A stretch of 64,000 bases of DNA from Owenia fusiformis. Lineage: Eukaryota > Annelida > Polychaeta > Sabellida > Oweniidae. The stretch is taken from assembly GCA_903813345.2 (NCBI GenBank), contig CAIIXF020000008.1, positions 33,876,867-33,940,866 of the forward strand, in the 5' to 3' direction. The notes beneath the pieces are model-generated. The model had not been told where the DNA came from and ran no database searches. It saw only the letters and a list, made by a program, of their open reading frames with translations. How positions within the stretch are numbered: the stretch's first letter is position 1; each line of letters opens with the position of its first letter. The position numbers were made by a program, and so were the translations under genes. Shown piece by piece: positions 54,516 to 64,000 of the stretch.

Positions 54516-55385
54516 CATAGTTTTGATAAAATAAAAAATTACCATTATATCAACTGTAGATATTTTCAACAGACTTAAAAATACAAAAACATATATTTTG
54601 ACTGAATAAAATAATGATTACATTAACTGCAGATATTTTCATGTGATAACTTGGTAAATTAGTATGGACTATACGGGTGTTATCCAGAATATAAATAAAT
54701 GATCTACATGTCAAAAGCAATTGTTCATATTGTTCACTAAAAAATACAAAAAAGATAGATTTTGAATGAATTACCATTAAATTATCATAAATATGCATGG
54801 GATATATATTAGTAAAATGGTAGGTAGAGGAGGATATGATTGTTATCTATAATATGAATCATCTACCATACAGAGCAATAAAACAGGAGAGATAACATGA
54901 CAGGTGAGATGCAGGCTTTTCAATAGGTTGACTTATTTTTGTAATGAAAGGTTCAAGTTTTATCAATTTTTTACTCAGGTTACAGACACTAGTGATAACA
55001 CCTTGGACTATAGATAGGATCGGGTAACTTTTGAGTTTCAAAGAATTTACGCAAAAAATAAAGATGAAGTGATGCTAGTGGATAGTCAGAAATTGCAATT
55101 TTGAAATCATCATTGTTTTGTTTATTTATACCCAAGAGGTGTGGGGGGGGGTTAAAAAGTATTAATGTACACTTTCACTTACTGTACAAATCTAGTTCTG
55201 TTGAGTCTGCTAAACATCATAAAACCATTCATCCAGGAAGTCTTTCTGTGATCAACTCTTGTTACCATAGGAACACTGTTTTCTTGACTCTCATCTTGTT
55301 GCCTGTAAAAACAATAAATCTTTACATTATAGAGGGCAGTGCAATATGGGTGAAAAACAAGTAGATGTTGATGAATATAGTTGAA
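54516..55385. other. intergenic, nothing recognised
   Basis: AT-rich DNA. A few words (AGACTTAAAAAxACAAA, TCTACATGTC) recur loosely, but no gene or defined repeat is supported. Confidence 0.35.
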
Positions 55386-55745
55386 AATTGTTAGAATAAA
55401 TTGAAAGGCGCTTTGCAAAAGAATTGTTAGAATAAATTTGAAGGCCCTTTGCAAAAGAATTGTTTGAATAAATTGAAAGGCCCTTTGCAAAAGAATTGTT
55501 TGAATAAATTGAAAGGCCCTTTGCAAAAGAATTGTTTGAATAAATTTAAAGGCCCTTTGCAAAAGAATTGTTTGAATAAATTTAAAGGCCCTTTGCAAAA
55601 GAACTGTTTGAATAAATTCAAAGGCCCTTTGCAAAAGAATAGTTTGAATAAATTTAAAGGCCCTTTGCAAAATAATTGTTTGAATAAATTTAAAGGCCCT
55701 TTGCAAAAGAATTGTTAGAATAGATTTAAAGGCCCTATGCAAAAG
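55386..55745. repeat. 36-bp minisatellite, GGCCCTTTGCAAAAGAATTG units
   Basis: About ten units of AAGAATTGTTTGAATAAATT TAAAGGCCCTTTGCAA. The 36-base period without stops leaves long frames open on both strands (55179-55742 minus, 55449-55718 plus), which are artefacts. Each unit carries AATAAA on the plus strand. Confidence 0.9.
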
Positions 55746-56585
55746 TAAGAAGGAATATCATCATTCCCATTTCAAATTGTTAACACCAGTGAATCAATCA
55801 AATAGTTTGTTTCACTAATATTTTATGTTTCATTCACGGATATTAATTCTTAAATCAACTAATTCATTCACTGATATTAGTTACTGTATAACATGTATTA
55901 AATCCGGGTGCTTTATTTTCTGAATTGGATTAAAATTGTTATTGCCGAATAAAAGTTTGCCGACCTGACACCCCTAAATGTAAAGCCAAATAAAATATTG
56001 CTAATCTGACACCCCTAATTTAATTTTGATTTACAACTGAATTTTAATCACCTTCATTTGACTGACTCAGAAAACCTGACATCCTGACATTATGAGTGAC
56101 AATTTGAGTGATTTATTCACATAATACCCGCATTCGATAGACTCAGGACAATTATTACCAGGATTAAAAACTTTTAATATTGGGATTAAAAACTTTTAAT
56201 ACTGGGATTTCCAAAGCACTTGGATATGATTATATCTTCTGACATTTTAACTTTTTAACATGACAATCCTTTTAATATTTTGTAGAATTTACTGCATGCA
56301 TTTTAACTGCAACATTTTTATTATTAACTTTTTATTGTAATTGTAATGCTGGGGAATAAAGCTTCGATTTTATCGTCTTTTATTTATGATTTTTGTTAAA
56401 GTATAGTCAGTTGATACTCGTTAGAAAATTACCCTATTACAGTAAGTTGACACATTTTAGACAACTACCATATTATCGCCCACTAAGATCGATCTTCAAT
56501 TACTTTATTATATTTCCGAATTTTATGTTGCCGTTTCTGTTTTACATTCGGCAATCGGCAACTTTATATCCATGGCAATATTTCA
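55746..56585. other. intergenic, nothing recognised
   Basis: Short repeats such as TGACACCCCTAA (twice near 55970-56010) and GGGATTAAAAACTTTTAATA (twice near 56160-56205) occur. No gene is seen. Confidence 0.4.
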
Positions 56586-57125
56586 TGTTATACAGTAATT
56601 AATAAATCAAATAATTCATTCACTGATATCAATTGGTAGATTCACTGATATTCATATTCCTGATTCACTGATATTCATATTCCTGGTTCACTGATCTTCA
56701 TATTCTTGATTCACTGATATATATTCTTTAATTGATTGATTTACTAATTCATTCACTGATATTCATTCTTGAATCACTGATATTTATACTTTGATTAATT
56801 AATTAACTTATTCATTAATTGATATCAATTGCTTGATTCACTGCTATTAATTCTTTGATCAATTAATTAACTAATTTATTCACTGATATCAATTGCTAGA
56901 TTCTCTGAAATTCATTCTTGATTCATTGATATTAATTGTTTAATTAATTATGTAATCCATTTACTGATATCAATTGTTTGATTCCCTGATACAAACGTAT
57001 TCGCTTCACTAAGAATATTTGCTTGATCCACTGATGCTAATTGTCTAATTCTAATTGATTGATTCACAAATATCAAATGTTTGATTTACTGACATTACTT
57101 GTTTTATTTTACTGATATTTATTGC
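56586..57125. repeat. degenerate tandem repeat, TTCACTGATATTCATT units
   Basis: Words GATTCACTGATAT(T/C)(A/C)AT and (T/A)ATTGCTTGATTCACTG recur about twenty times with irregular 20-45 base spacing. It is AT-rich and non-coding. Confidence 0.7.
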
Positions 57126-57504
57126 TCGGAATATCTATACAATGAACCAAGTAGCGTTACATCATAATATTACAGGGCTTATGTAATAGATGACATTTTC
57201 ATCTAAATCCTAGTTAAACAAACCTTAAGAGCTATTAGCCATGACAGCTGCAAATGACAATTAATACTTCATAACCTGTTTTATCTTTTTCAACAGGATG
57301 TATACTTGTTCATGTACACCATTGATCATATATATGGAATATTTTCTAATTTGCCAATTTGAAAGTTTACGATACTCTCTCAAACATTAATAAATGGAGA
57401 TTTTTCATAGACTTGTCTGGAAAAATATTCTGGAAAAAGAACGTCCCATTCTTGAGACTTAATGGTTTCCAAGAATACTTTTTTGGAACAATTATTCTTC
57501 CACT

Positions 57505-57890
57505 TTCTTACAAGACATAAAAAAGACCTTTTTGACCTTTTTTGACCTTGAGAAGGTCATTGAAGGTCAAATCTCAAATTTGAAGTCAGATATGAACTTC
57601 TGATAACTTGTAGATGATTTTGAAAAAAAATTGGTATTTGAAGCAAGTTGAAAAAAGACCTTTTTGACCTTGAGAAGGTCATTGAAGGTCAAATCTCAAA
57701 CTTAAAGTCAGATTTGAACTTATGATAACTTGTAGATGATTTTGAAAGTAAATGGTCAATTTGAAGCAAGTTGATAAACAACCCTTTTAATCTTTTTTGA
57801 CCTTAAAAAGGTCAAATCTTAAGTATAAAGTCAGATTTGAACTTCTGGAAACATGTAGATGATTTTGAAAAAAATTGAAGTCAGTTTTAA
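57505..57890. repeat. three tandem units of about 125 bp with GACCTTGAGAAGGTC
   Basis: Each unit has CTTTTTGACCTT(GAG)AAGGTC, AAGGTCAAATCT(C/T)AA, AAGTCAGAT(A/T)TGAACTT and AACTTGTAGATGATTTTGAA. GACCTTGAGAAGGTC is itself nearly palindromic. Confidence 0.75.
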
Positions 57891-57939
57891 CAGTATTTGT
57901 TAAGTTATTGGAAGTTGTAAGAATTTGTTTCTTATGCCG

Positions 57940-58020
57940 ATTGCCAACCACCAACCGCCAACCGGCGTAAAAAACGGAGACCATAACAATATGTCACCAC
58001 TTTTCGGTGGTGGTGGTGGT
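57940..58020 (-). repeat. GTCACCACC hairpin family (copy 4)
   Basis: CCAACCACCAACCGCCAACC, then GACCATAACAATATGTCACC and ACTTTTCGGTGGTGGTGG. The hairpin's right arm has expanded to a GGT run. Confidence 0.65.
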
Positions 58021-58129
58021 AAGAACGTAATTCTTATAGTAAAACAATATACTAATTTTTGTGAAATTCCCAATATTCCAGATATTTGAACAACAGTGTA
58101 ATCTAACTTGAAATTACATAAGATATTGC

Positions 58130-58160
58130 CATGGGCTTTCAACCAGTTGAAAGCCCCATG
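58130..58160. repeat. GGGCTTTCAA hairpin, related to 16570-16595
   Basis: CATGGGCTTTCAA, a CCAG loop, then TTGAAAGCCCCATG (one extra C). Confidence 0.55.
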
Positions 58161-58730
58161 ATATTACTTTTCTTTATTTGTAAGTTAACATGTTATGAGT
58201 TGTCTCTAAAACTGAAGTTATTCAATCTTAATCTAATCGAAATTTTGTCTAAATTCCAGCTATGATGTCGGTAAACATCACAGTGCAGCATCATAATGAA
58301 GGAAACCTTGTTTGGTTAAAGAAATCATTTCAAGGTAAAAACCATGTGTAATTCCATAGACATTCATACTTGAGGCAGAATATTGATGTAAGTGCCTGAT
58401 GATAAAAACTGAACTACAAGAGAAGCTGAGATAGGGAACAGAACTTGGCGGGAATAACTGGATGTGAAAATGATATTTCATTATCTAATCTATCTTGTTA
58501 TCACAGAAAATATTTAGACATTTTTATGAAAAGTTTATCACAAGAGATTATTTTTAAATGATATTGAACGATTGAAGACTGTAAATATTCAGTGAATCTC
58601 TTAGAACATCTCACTTCAATTGCGATTCATATTACAAATATGAGCTAACATAGGGAATTTATGAGACTTGAACAAACAACATCTTGACTTGAACAGACAA
58701 GCTCAAGGTCTTTGCTTGAAAGAGCAGAAG
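58161..58730 (+). other. 5' flank of the GPCR gene
   Basis: No repeat or upstream exon is identified. A stop in the GPCR frame lies at 58662-58664, and there is no in-frame ATG before 58731. Confidence 0.4.
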
Positions 58731-59846
58731 ATGGAGAATCAAACAAGCATAAATATAGACTGCCATGGATACGAAGAAAACACGGCTACAACAATCCTTC
58801 CATTCAAGTTTCCGATATATCAAAGAAATCAGTGCACTATTTTTGATCAAGAAGAAGAGAATGAATCTTATTCATTGGAGAATATCATATTCTATATTCT
58901 TCACTTTCCGCTTTGTATCACAACAATACTGCTTAACGTTATAGCGATAAATCTGGTGAGGAACATAAGAGGGCCTGTAAAAGCTACAAACAAACTCTTC
59001 CTGAATCTAGCCGTCGCAAATATTGCAACATCAATTTTGAGTCTAATCCGAGAGATCGTATATGGATTTATCATGAATCAAAAAATGGGAAAATATGATT
59101 GGCTCATTACATTCTGGGTGCTGGATGTACCCTGGGCAATGGCCTACTTTGTTGCAGTTCTCTCATTGGTTGGAATAGCCTTAGTACGATACATCGCTGT
59201 ACTTCACCCGCTAAAACGCTTATTTTTGCTAACACGCTCACATATACATAAGTATATATTGATGAGCTGGATTGTTTCAATCACTACCGTTTCTACAATT
59301 AGCGCTCTTTTTAGGACGTTTCCGAAACGCTCAATATTTGGAATATACTGTCGGGCATTTGCATTGCCTTTGCTGCATATCATTTGTTATATAACTTCAA
59401 TAGGGCTAGTTTTACACGTACTGATCCATATAAGGAAAGCAATAAAACGCACAAAGAAGCTATCAAGTATGGAAAAGACGAGAGATACATACAGTGGTAG
59501 TATAACAACACTCATTCTTACACTTATCTCATTTGCACTATTGTTACCATCAGTCTTGTACTTTGTATTAGTTCAACTGAAGATCACTAAGTACACATTA
59601 TTCCTCGAATGTGCCCCCGTAATTGCCATGTTACTGGACCCCATTGTTTATAGCCTTCGTACACAGGATATATGGAGACAATACAAGGTGAGATTACGTG
59701 ACGCAAAATACTGTTCTTCATGCCTAAATGCAGATGCTAGACAGAAAATCAAACTCGTTTCAATCAGGCGAAAGTTCACAAGTAGTTCCATGTCTGACGA
59801 TATTTCGATAAGACGGGGGACTCAAGAGTCTGAAACACAGGTTTAG
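58731..59846 (+). CDS. class A (rhodopsin-like) G-protein-coupled receptor, intronless
   Basis: A single exon of 371 codons. Start at the ATG of MENQTSIN, the first in frame after the upstream stop. Seven membrane segments are visible: about residues 51-76, 88-109, 127-151, 175-193, 210-235, 258-281 and 290-309. Class A marks are LNLAVAN in helix 2 (Asn97 where Asp is usual), LVRYIAVLHP at the end of helix 3 (DRY changed to VRY, Arg153 kept), and DPIVYSLR in helix 7 (NPxxY variant). N-glycosylation sequons occur at Asn3 and Asn44 of the outer tail. CWxP in helix 6 is absent, and no cysteine is evident at the top of helix 3. The DPxxY form is common in melanocortin-like, olfactory and many orphan invertebrate receptors. 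Ligand unknown; plasma-membrane signalling is inferred. Confidence 0.9.
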   Translation: MENQTSINIDCHGYEENTATTILPFKFPIYQRNQCTIFDQEEENESYSLENIIFYILHFPLCITTILLNVIAINLVRNIRGPVKATNKLFLNLAVANIATSILSLIREIVYGFIMNQKMGKYDWLITFWVLDVPWAMAYFVAVLSLVGIALVRYIAVLHPLKRLFLLTRSHIHKYILMSWIVSITTVSTISALFRTFPKRSIFGIYCRAFALPLLHIICYITSIGLVLHVLIHIRKAIKRTKKLSSMEKTRDTYSGSITTLILTLISFALLLPSVLYFVLVQLKITKYTLFLECAPVIAMLLDPIVYSLRTQDIWRQYKVRLRDAKYCSSCLNADARQKIKLVSIRRKFTSSSMSDDISIRRGTQESETQV

Positions 59847-59890
59847 CTCGACAGAGTTGCATAAACCAGTTAGCATTTTTGTATGTTATT

Positions 59891-60093
59891 CAGGCCCGTA
59901 GCCAGGGGGGTTCGCCTGAACACTGCGAACCCCCCCCTGGCCAAAAATTCTTTCAAAATCATGCAGTTTTTCACCATTTTGAGCACTTCTCAAGTGATTT
60001 TAGCCACATTTGGGCCAAAATTATCAAGTGTGTACCCCCCTGGAAATTTTTGAAATCTGAACCCCTCCTTTGCAAATCCTGGCTATGGGCCTG
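59891..60093. mobile_element. MITE with CAGGCCCGTAGCCAGG ends (copy 2)
   Basis: CAGGCCCGTAGCCAGGGGGG at the left, CCTGGCTATGGGCCTG at the right. The interior CCAAAAATTCTTTCAAAATC and TTTGGGCCAAAATTxTCAA are shared with 7543-7767. It starts 45 bases after the GPCR stop and so probably lies in or next to its 3' untranslated region. Confidence 0.8.
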
Positions 60094-60590
60094 TAATTTG
60101 AGTCAAATAACATGGATACAATGGTACAACATTCTTTACATTCCTGTCTTTATTGGCACTCGTCTATAATAATTGTGTATTTACTATTACATCACAATCA
60201 ATCAAACATCGCTTTGATGAAACCAGCGAAAGAAGAAAACAGTATATCAATCTTTTTGTTGTTGTTGAATATACCATCTTCCTCCAGCTACAATTTTACG
60301 TAATTATCGTAGATTTCCAATCCATCTAAATTAATTGCTCTTGCAGCTACGCATACAATACAGAGCTTTTGGTTTTAAATTGCAAGGCTGTTCAATAAGT
60401 TCATGCAAAAATGCTATTATTTTTCTAATTTCCAATAATCTTTTATGGTCCAAGTCCATAAGAGTTTTAAGGTATATCCGCATGTTGGGAAATTTAATCC
60501 CTTCTTAATTGGAGTTCCATGTGCTAATTTCAGGTATTTATAACTCATTCCAATGGTTTACATCTATCAGTTTTACAAAAATATTGCATC
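60094..60590. other. intergenic, nothing recognised
   Basis: This is the downstream flank of the GPCR; no gene or repeat is seen. Confidence 0.4.
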
Positions 60591-60665
60591 AATATACCTA
60601 TATACTGAGATTATTATTATATACTGAGATTATTATCATATACTGAGATTATTATTAGAGGGTTA
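60591..60665. repeat. short tandem repeat, TATACTGAGATTATTATTA (3 units)
   Basis: Three consecutive units of about 21 bases. Confidence 0.8.
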
Positions 60666-60699
60666 ATCAATATTATAGATATATAAAAATCCTCTGACC

Positions 60700-61165
60700 T
60701 ACATTTTTCAAAAGTAGATCACCGTATTTTCTAAAGGACAAGTCTCGGTTTGAGAAAAGCCTCCTGGGCTAATAATTTTTTTATGAAAAATATAAAAATA
60801 TCACCCACTTTAAATTATAAATGTTCAAAAAAGGACATTTAAATCTACAAGATGTAAAAATATCACTATTGTCCGACGCGAAGCTAGGGTAACACGCAGT
60901 AGACCGATTCAATAAAAAACAAGTCTCGATTTGGAAAAATCAGAGTAGTGCACTAATAATTTTTTCATAAAAAATATAGAAATGTCACCCAAATTAAATT
61001 ATTTATTTAAAATAATTAATAAAAAATAAATAAATTATTCATTAAATTAATCATAATTCAAAAGAAGACATTCAAATCAATATTAAATAAAAAATATCAA
61101 ATTTGTCCGAAGCAGGGGTAACGCTCAATTAGAGTGATGAACTTTGTTCTCCAAACGGAGAAGTC
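60700..61165. repeat. two to three diverged tandem units of about 210-230 bp
   Basis: AGGACAAGTCTCGGTTTGAG, TAATAATTTTTTTATGAAAA, TCACCCACTTTAAATTA and TATCACTATTGTCCGA recur as ACAAGTCTCGATTTGG, TAATAATTTTTTCATAAAAA, TCACCCAAATTAAATTA and TCAAATTTGTCCGA, with a third partial start near 61140. Confidence 0.65.
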
Positions 61166-61504
61166 CTTTTAATAATTGTCAAAAATTATCGACCCCGACC
61201 TTATAACCTACAGTACATGTACAGTGTGACACAAAAAAACCACCCACTAATTTTGAAATAACTGTCTCAAAAATTAAGGAATCTACAAGATTTGTTTCTG
61301 TAGATAGAGTGTTCAATGAAAATAGATTGTTGAACTTAGATAGCATCAACAACTTTCAGATTTAGATATATCACATTTTCCATCAAGTCATGCACTTGGT
61401 GAAATCATCAAAAAATGTTAAAAAGTGCAATTTTCTGAAATCAGGATTTCTGTCTTTGCTATTATTTGAGTAATTGCTGGATTGCTTTCATTACGTTACA
61501 TATA

Positions 61505-61856
61505 TATTGTCAATGGTATATCATATATTATCAATGGTATTGTCATATATTATCAATGGTATGTCATATATTATCAATGGTTATTGTCATATATTATCAA
61601 TGGTATATCATATATTATCAATGGTATGTCATATATTATCAATGGTATTGTCATATATTATCAATGGTATATCATATATTATCAATGGTATTGTCATATA
61701 TTATCAATGGTATATCATATATTATCAATGGTATTGTCATATATTATCAATGGTATGTCATATATTACCAATGGTATATCATATATTATCAATGGTATGT
61801 CATATATTATCAATGGTATTGTCATATATTATCAATGGTATATCATATATTATGAG
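61505..61856. repeat. 21-22 bp minisatellite, ATATTATCAATGGTATATC units (block 1)
   Basis: About sixteen units of TATTATCAATGGTAT(A/G/TG)TCATA. Mixed 21- and 22-base units leave all three plus frames open (61466-61941), so these are not genes. Confidence 0.9.
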
Positions 61857-62299
61857 GTTATATAATGGTTCTTTCTGTATATCGTGTTTATACTCGAGTG
61901 AGTATATGATATATTCACAAGTGAGCGTAGCGAACGAGTGAATATATTATATTCTCACGAGAGTATAAAATGCACGATATACAGAATGAACCATTATATA
62001 ATCTTATTATGCCACTCTCAGTTCAATTACAGTTGATTCGAACACAATCATAACAATTGAAAACCATAAAAATATCCAATTGACAGCCAACTCAATAATG
62101 CTGATGTTGATTTATGACGTCACTTGATTCTAGGAAATCATGATTTTTTATTCATTATTTCCCAGAATGCACTTCTACAGTGGTATACGCTGGAGTGTAT
62201 ACGGAGGAGTTGTAAACGATGACGATATACCACTCTCCACTGTATATTGTCGTTATAGACCCATGTTATACAACTGTAATTGGACTTAGAGTGGTATAA
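61857..62299. mobile_element. palindromic insertion splitting the minisatellite
   Basis: An inverted pair TTATATAATGGTTC...GTATATCGTG / CACGATATAC...GAACCATTATATAA spans 61858-62003. A second, TATTATGCCACTCTCAGTTC / GACTTAGAGTGGTATAATA with AATTACAGTT/AACTGTAATT, spans 62007-62300. They look like two adjacent foldbacks inserted in the array. Confidence 0.6.
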
Positions 62300-62462
62300 T
62301 ATCAATGGTATTGTCATATATTATCAATGGTATATCATATATTATCAATGGTATTGTCATATATTATCAATGGTATGTCATATATTATCAATGGTATATC
62401 ATATATTATCAATGGTATTGTCATATATTATCAATGGTATTGTCATATATTATCAATGGTAT
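62300..62462. repeat. 21-22 bp minisatellite (block 2)
   Basis: About seven further units of the same ATTATCAATGGTAT repeat after the palindromic insertion. Confidence 0.9.
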
Positions 62463-63110
62463 GGACAACTAAGACCCTGGACAACTCGGACCCAAGACAT
62501 CTCAGTCCCAAGACAACTCGGACTGCTTTTTAAAATTATGATTTTTATCATTATGTGTGGTTTTATTCTTTTCATTTATGAAAATTATTACATGTATTAT
62601 ATATTGTGACTTCATATTTTGTATTAATTTGATGAAAATGTTTTAATTTGACTTATTTGATGAAAATTAAGTAAAAAAAGATATTGAAGCTAAAAACCTA
62701 AGACAACTCAGACCACTTTCTGAAATTATACTTTTGGTTGTAGTAAAAGGGGATTATTGGTTTAATGTTTAGCATGACATATTGTGAGTTTATATATTGT
62801 ATTTATTTGATGAAGAGCTTTCAATTGGTAAGCTTTCAATTAACTTATTTGATGAAAGTTAAGAAGTAAGACCAGTAAGTGAATATTGAAGCTGAAGACC
62901 CAAGACAACTCGGGCCACTTTTTGAAATTATAGTTAATTCAATTTAAAACAATTTCATCGAATTAACACAATATATGAATTCACAATATATAATATATGT
63001 CATAAAAAACATTAAATAAAAAAATGACAATGATGAAAACCATCAATTCAAAAAGTGGTCCAAGTTGTCTTGGGTCAGAGTTGTCTAGGGTCCGAGTTGT
63101 CCGAAACCCA
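62463..63110. mobile_element. MITE with repeated GACAACTCGGACCC ends
   Basis: The left end has GGACAACTAAGACCCTGGAC, AACTCGGACCCAAGACATC and AGACAACTCGGACTG; the right end is its inverted counterpart (TTGTCTTGGGTCAGAG, TTGTCTAGGGTCCGAGTTGTCC). Two internal AAGACAACTC(A/G)G(A/G)CCACTTT words remain in the same orientation as the left end. No coding. Confidence 0.65.
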
Positions 63111-63408
63111 TATCTTCCCATTTTCCTAAATAATTTGGTCAAATTTGATGAATTGATTCGCTTATTTGGTAAATTTTAAGAAAGACAGATTTTCTAATTT
63201 GCAGTTTTGAGTGATTTTGTGTCAGAGCATGCCTACATGGAAAATGAGATATCTCTTAATTTTCAAGTTGTTGATGCTATACAAGCAAACCAATCTTTTT
63301 TCTATTAAGACTCTATTTAAACATAAAAAAATCATGAAGATTCCTCAACATTATTGAGAAAATAATTCCGAAAAAAGTGGGTGGTATTTTTGTATCATGC
63401 TGTAGATA

Positions 63409-63599
63409 CAGGGTGAGCCAAAACCCAGAGCCTTTTGTAAAATGGCCATAAAATCATTAGTATTGGAAATGAACCGATGAAACTTGATTGTCTGAAAGAA
63501 CATTGAACAGGGTTTAATTGTAACAAATGACCTTAAACCAATGCTGAATGGCTGAGTTGTAAGCATTTGTCTTTTTGTCACCTTTTTTGACTCACCTTG
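63409..63599. mobile_element. 191-bp mariner-type MITE with CAGGGTGAGCC ends
   Basis: The left CAGGGTGAGCCAAAA and the right complement CAAGGTGAGTCAAAAAA are flanked by TA (63407-63408, 63600-63601). It is inserted only a few bases from the end of the previous element. The minus frame 63351-63614 is a shadow. Confidence 0.75.
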
Positions 63600-63601
63600 T
63601 A

Positions 63602-64000
63602 CATTTGTGTACATTGTGCAAAAATATGATGTACACCATGTATGGAATGAATTTTATATATCTGAAAATAGCACGTGACTCCAATTTGGAATCCATTAAA
63701 TTTTTTGAAGACACAACTTTCATTTGCTAAGCTGCCACATTAATTCACAAAAGCCATCAGGTGGAAACTATGGCTCATCAGATCCACTTTCCAAAATGAT
63801 TTAGGAATTACCATGTGAATAATCATGAGATCGATGCAAATTTATTTCATGAAACTCATAAAACAAGAGCTGTTGCCAACTCCTTGAATCAGACAACTGA
63901 ATCCCAATATAGATATATGTATTAATTAATTCTTTCCATTCAGTATGCATAAAGCGACCAGCACTCCAAATGCAGGGAACATTCTAGAATACTAAATTGG
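63602..64000. other. intergenic, nothing recognised
   Basis: No feature is supported to the window edge. Confidence 0.4.

Larger units (their letters stand above)
61222..63402. mobile_element. 2.18 kb mariner-like element packed with other repeats
   Basis: The left CAGTGTGACACAAAAAAACC and the right end (complement CAGCATGATACAAAAATACC) share following CACCCAC and are flanked by TA (61220-61221, 63403-63404). Subterminal arms of about 200 bases pair loosely (AAGGAATCTACAAGA / TCATGAAGATTCCTC). The interior is two minisatellite blocks, a foldback and a MITE. There is no transposase. Confidence 0.65.

Noticed and set aside
55179-55742. Long open frames on both strands with repeats (187 codons minus, 89 codons plus)
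   Set aside because: Produced by the 36-bp minisatellite, whose period is a multiple of three without stops; no domain or splice context.
58668-58730. Extended GPCR start at a TTG codon
   Set aside because: An upstream stop at 58662 and the absence of an ATG before 58731 make residue M at 58731 the start.
61466-61941. Three overlapping plus-strand frames of 127-155 codons
   Set aside because: All arise from the stop-free 21-22 bp minisatellite.
1-64000. CRISPR arrays, operons or ribosome-binding sites
   Set aside because: The tandem arrays have no spacer-repeat alternation of CRISPR type, and the window is eukaryotic with spliced genes and animal transposons.

Overview
The window is animal nuclear DNA: AT-rich, spliced and very repeat-dense, with metazoan gene families (an HMG-box factor and a rhodopsin-class receptor) and a mixture of DNA transposons, LINE fragments and one LTR retrotransposon. 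The GGACGGAC-bearing dispersed repeats, pogo/Tigger and mariner elements and many foldback elements suggest a marine invertebrate, perhaps a lophotrochozoan such as a mollusc. The species cannot be fixed from the sequence and I hold that loosely.

Three host genes can be supported. (1) On the minus strand, two exons (10703-10792 and 9644-10040) of an HMG-box protein with a C-terminal heptad repeat. The junction is validated by splice sites and matching phase-2 reading; 5' exons were not found. (2) At 12.3-18.1 kb, a tandemly repeated intronless zinc-dependent medium-chain dehydrogenase gene. Copies 1 and 2 are pseudogenes. Copy 3 would encode 353 residues without interruption but is split after codon 63 by a 2.0 kb DNA transposon. 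A 58-bp minisatellite carrying a polyadenylation hexamer in most units follows it. (3) At 58731-59846, an intronless class A GPCR of 371 residues.

Most of the rest is mobile DNA. From left to right: a hAT-like foldback (1.4-2.2 kb), a Tc1/mariner relic (2.4-2.9 kb), a pogo/Tigger deletion derivative with transposase ends (5.3-7.0 kb), a GGCCGCCATTTT-rich element (7.9-9.1 kb), four copies of a CAGGCCTGTCAA-ended family (15.2, 19.3, 22.8 and 35.4 kb), a short pogo-type element with an apparent transposase first exon (20.7-21.2 kb), LINE fragments (29.2-30.1, 31.7-33.2 and 47.1-48.4 kb), and a 10.2 kb LTR retrotransposon (36700-46935). The LTR element has apparently identical 2.6 kb LTRs, a long broken gag and no recognisable pol.

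Beyond it lie a 3.7 kb foldback element nested in a 29-bp minisatellite and itself hosting a 928-bp element with a 9-bp target duplication (49.2-53.5 kb), further minisatellites, the GPCR, and a mariner-like element packed with other repeats (61.2-63.4 kb). Nesting is pervasive and allows relative dating: the LTR element cut a mariner-like relic, and the two LINE pieces at 29-33 kb interrupted copies of one older dispersed repeat.
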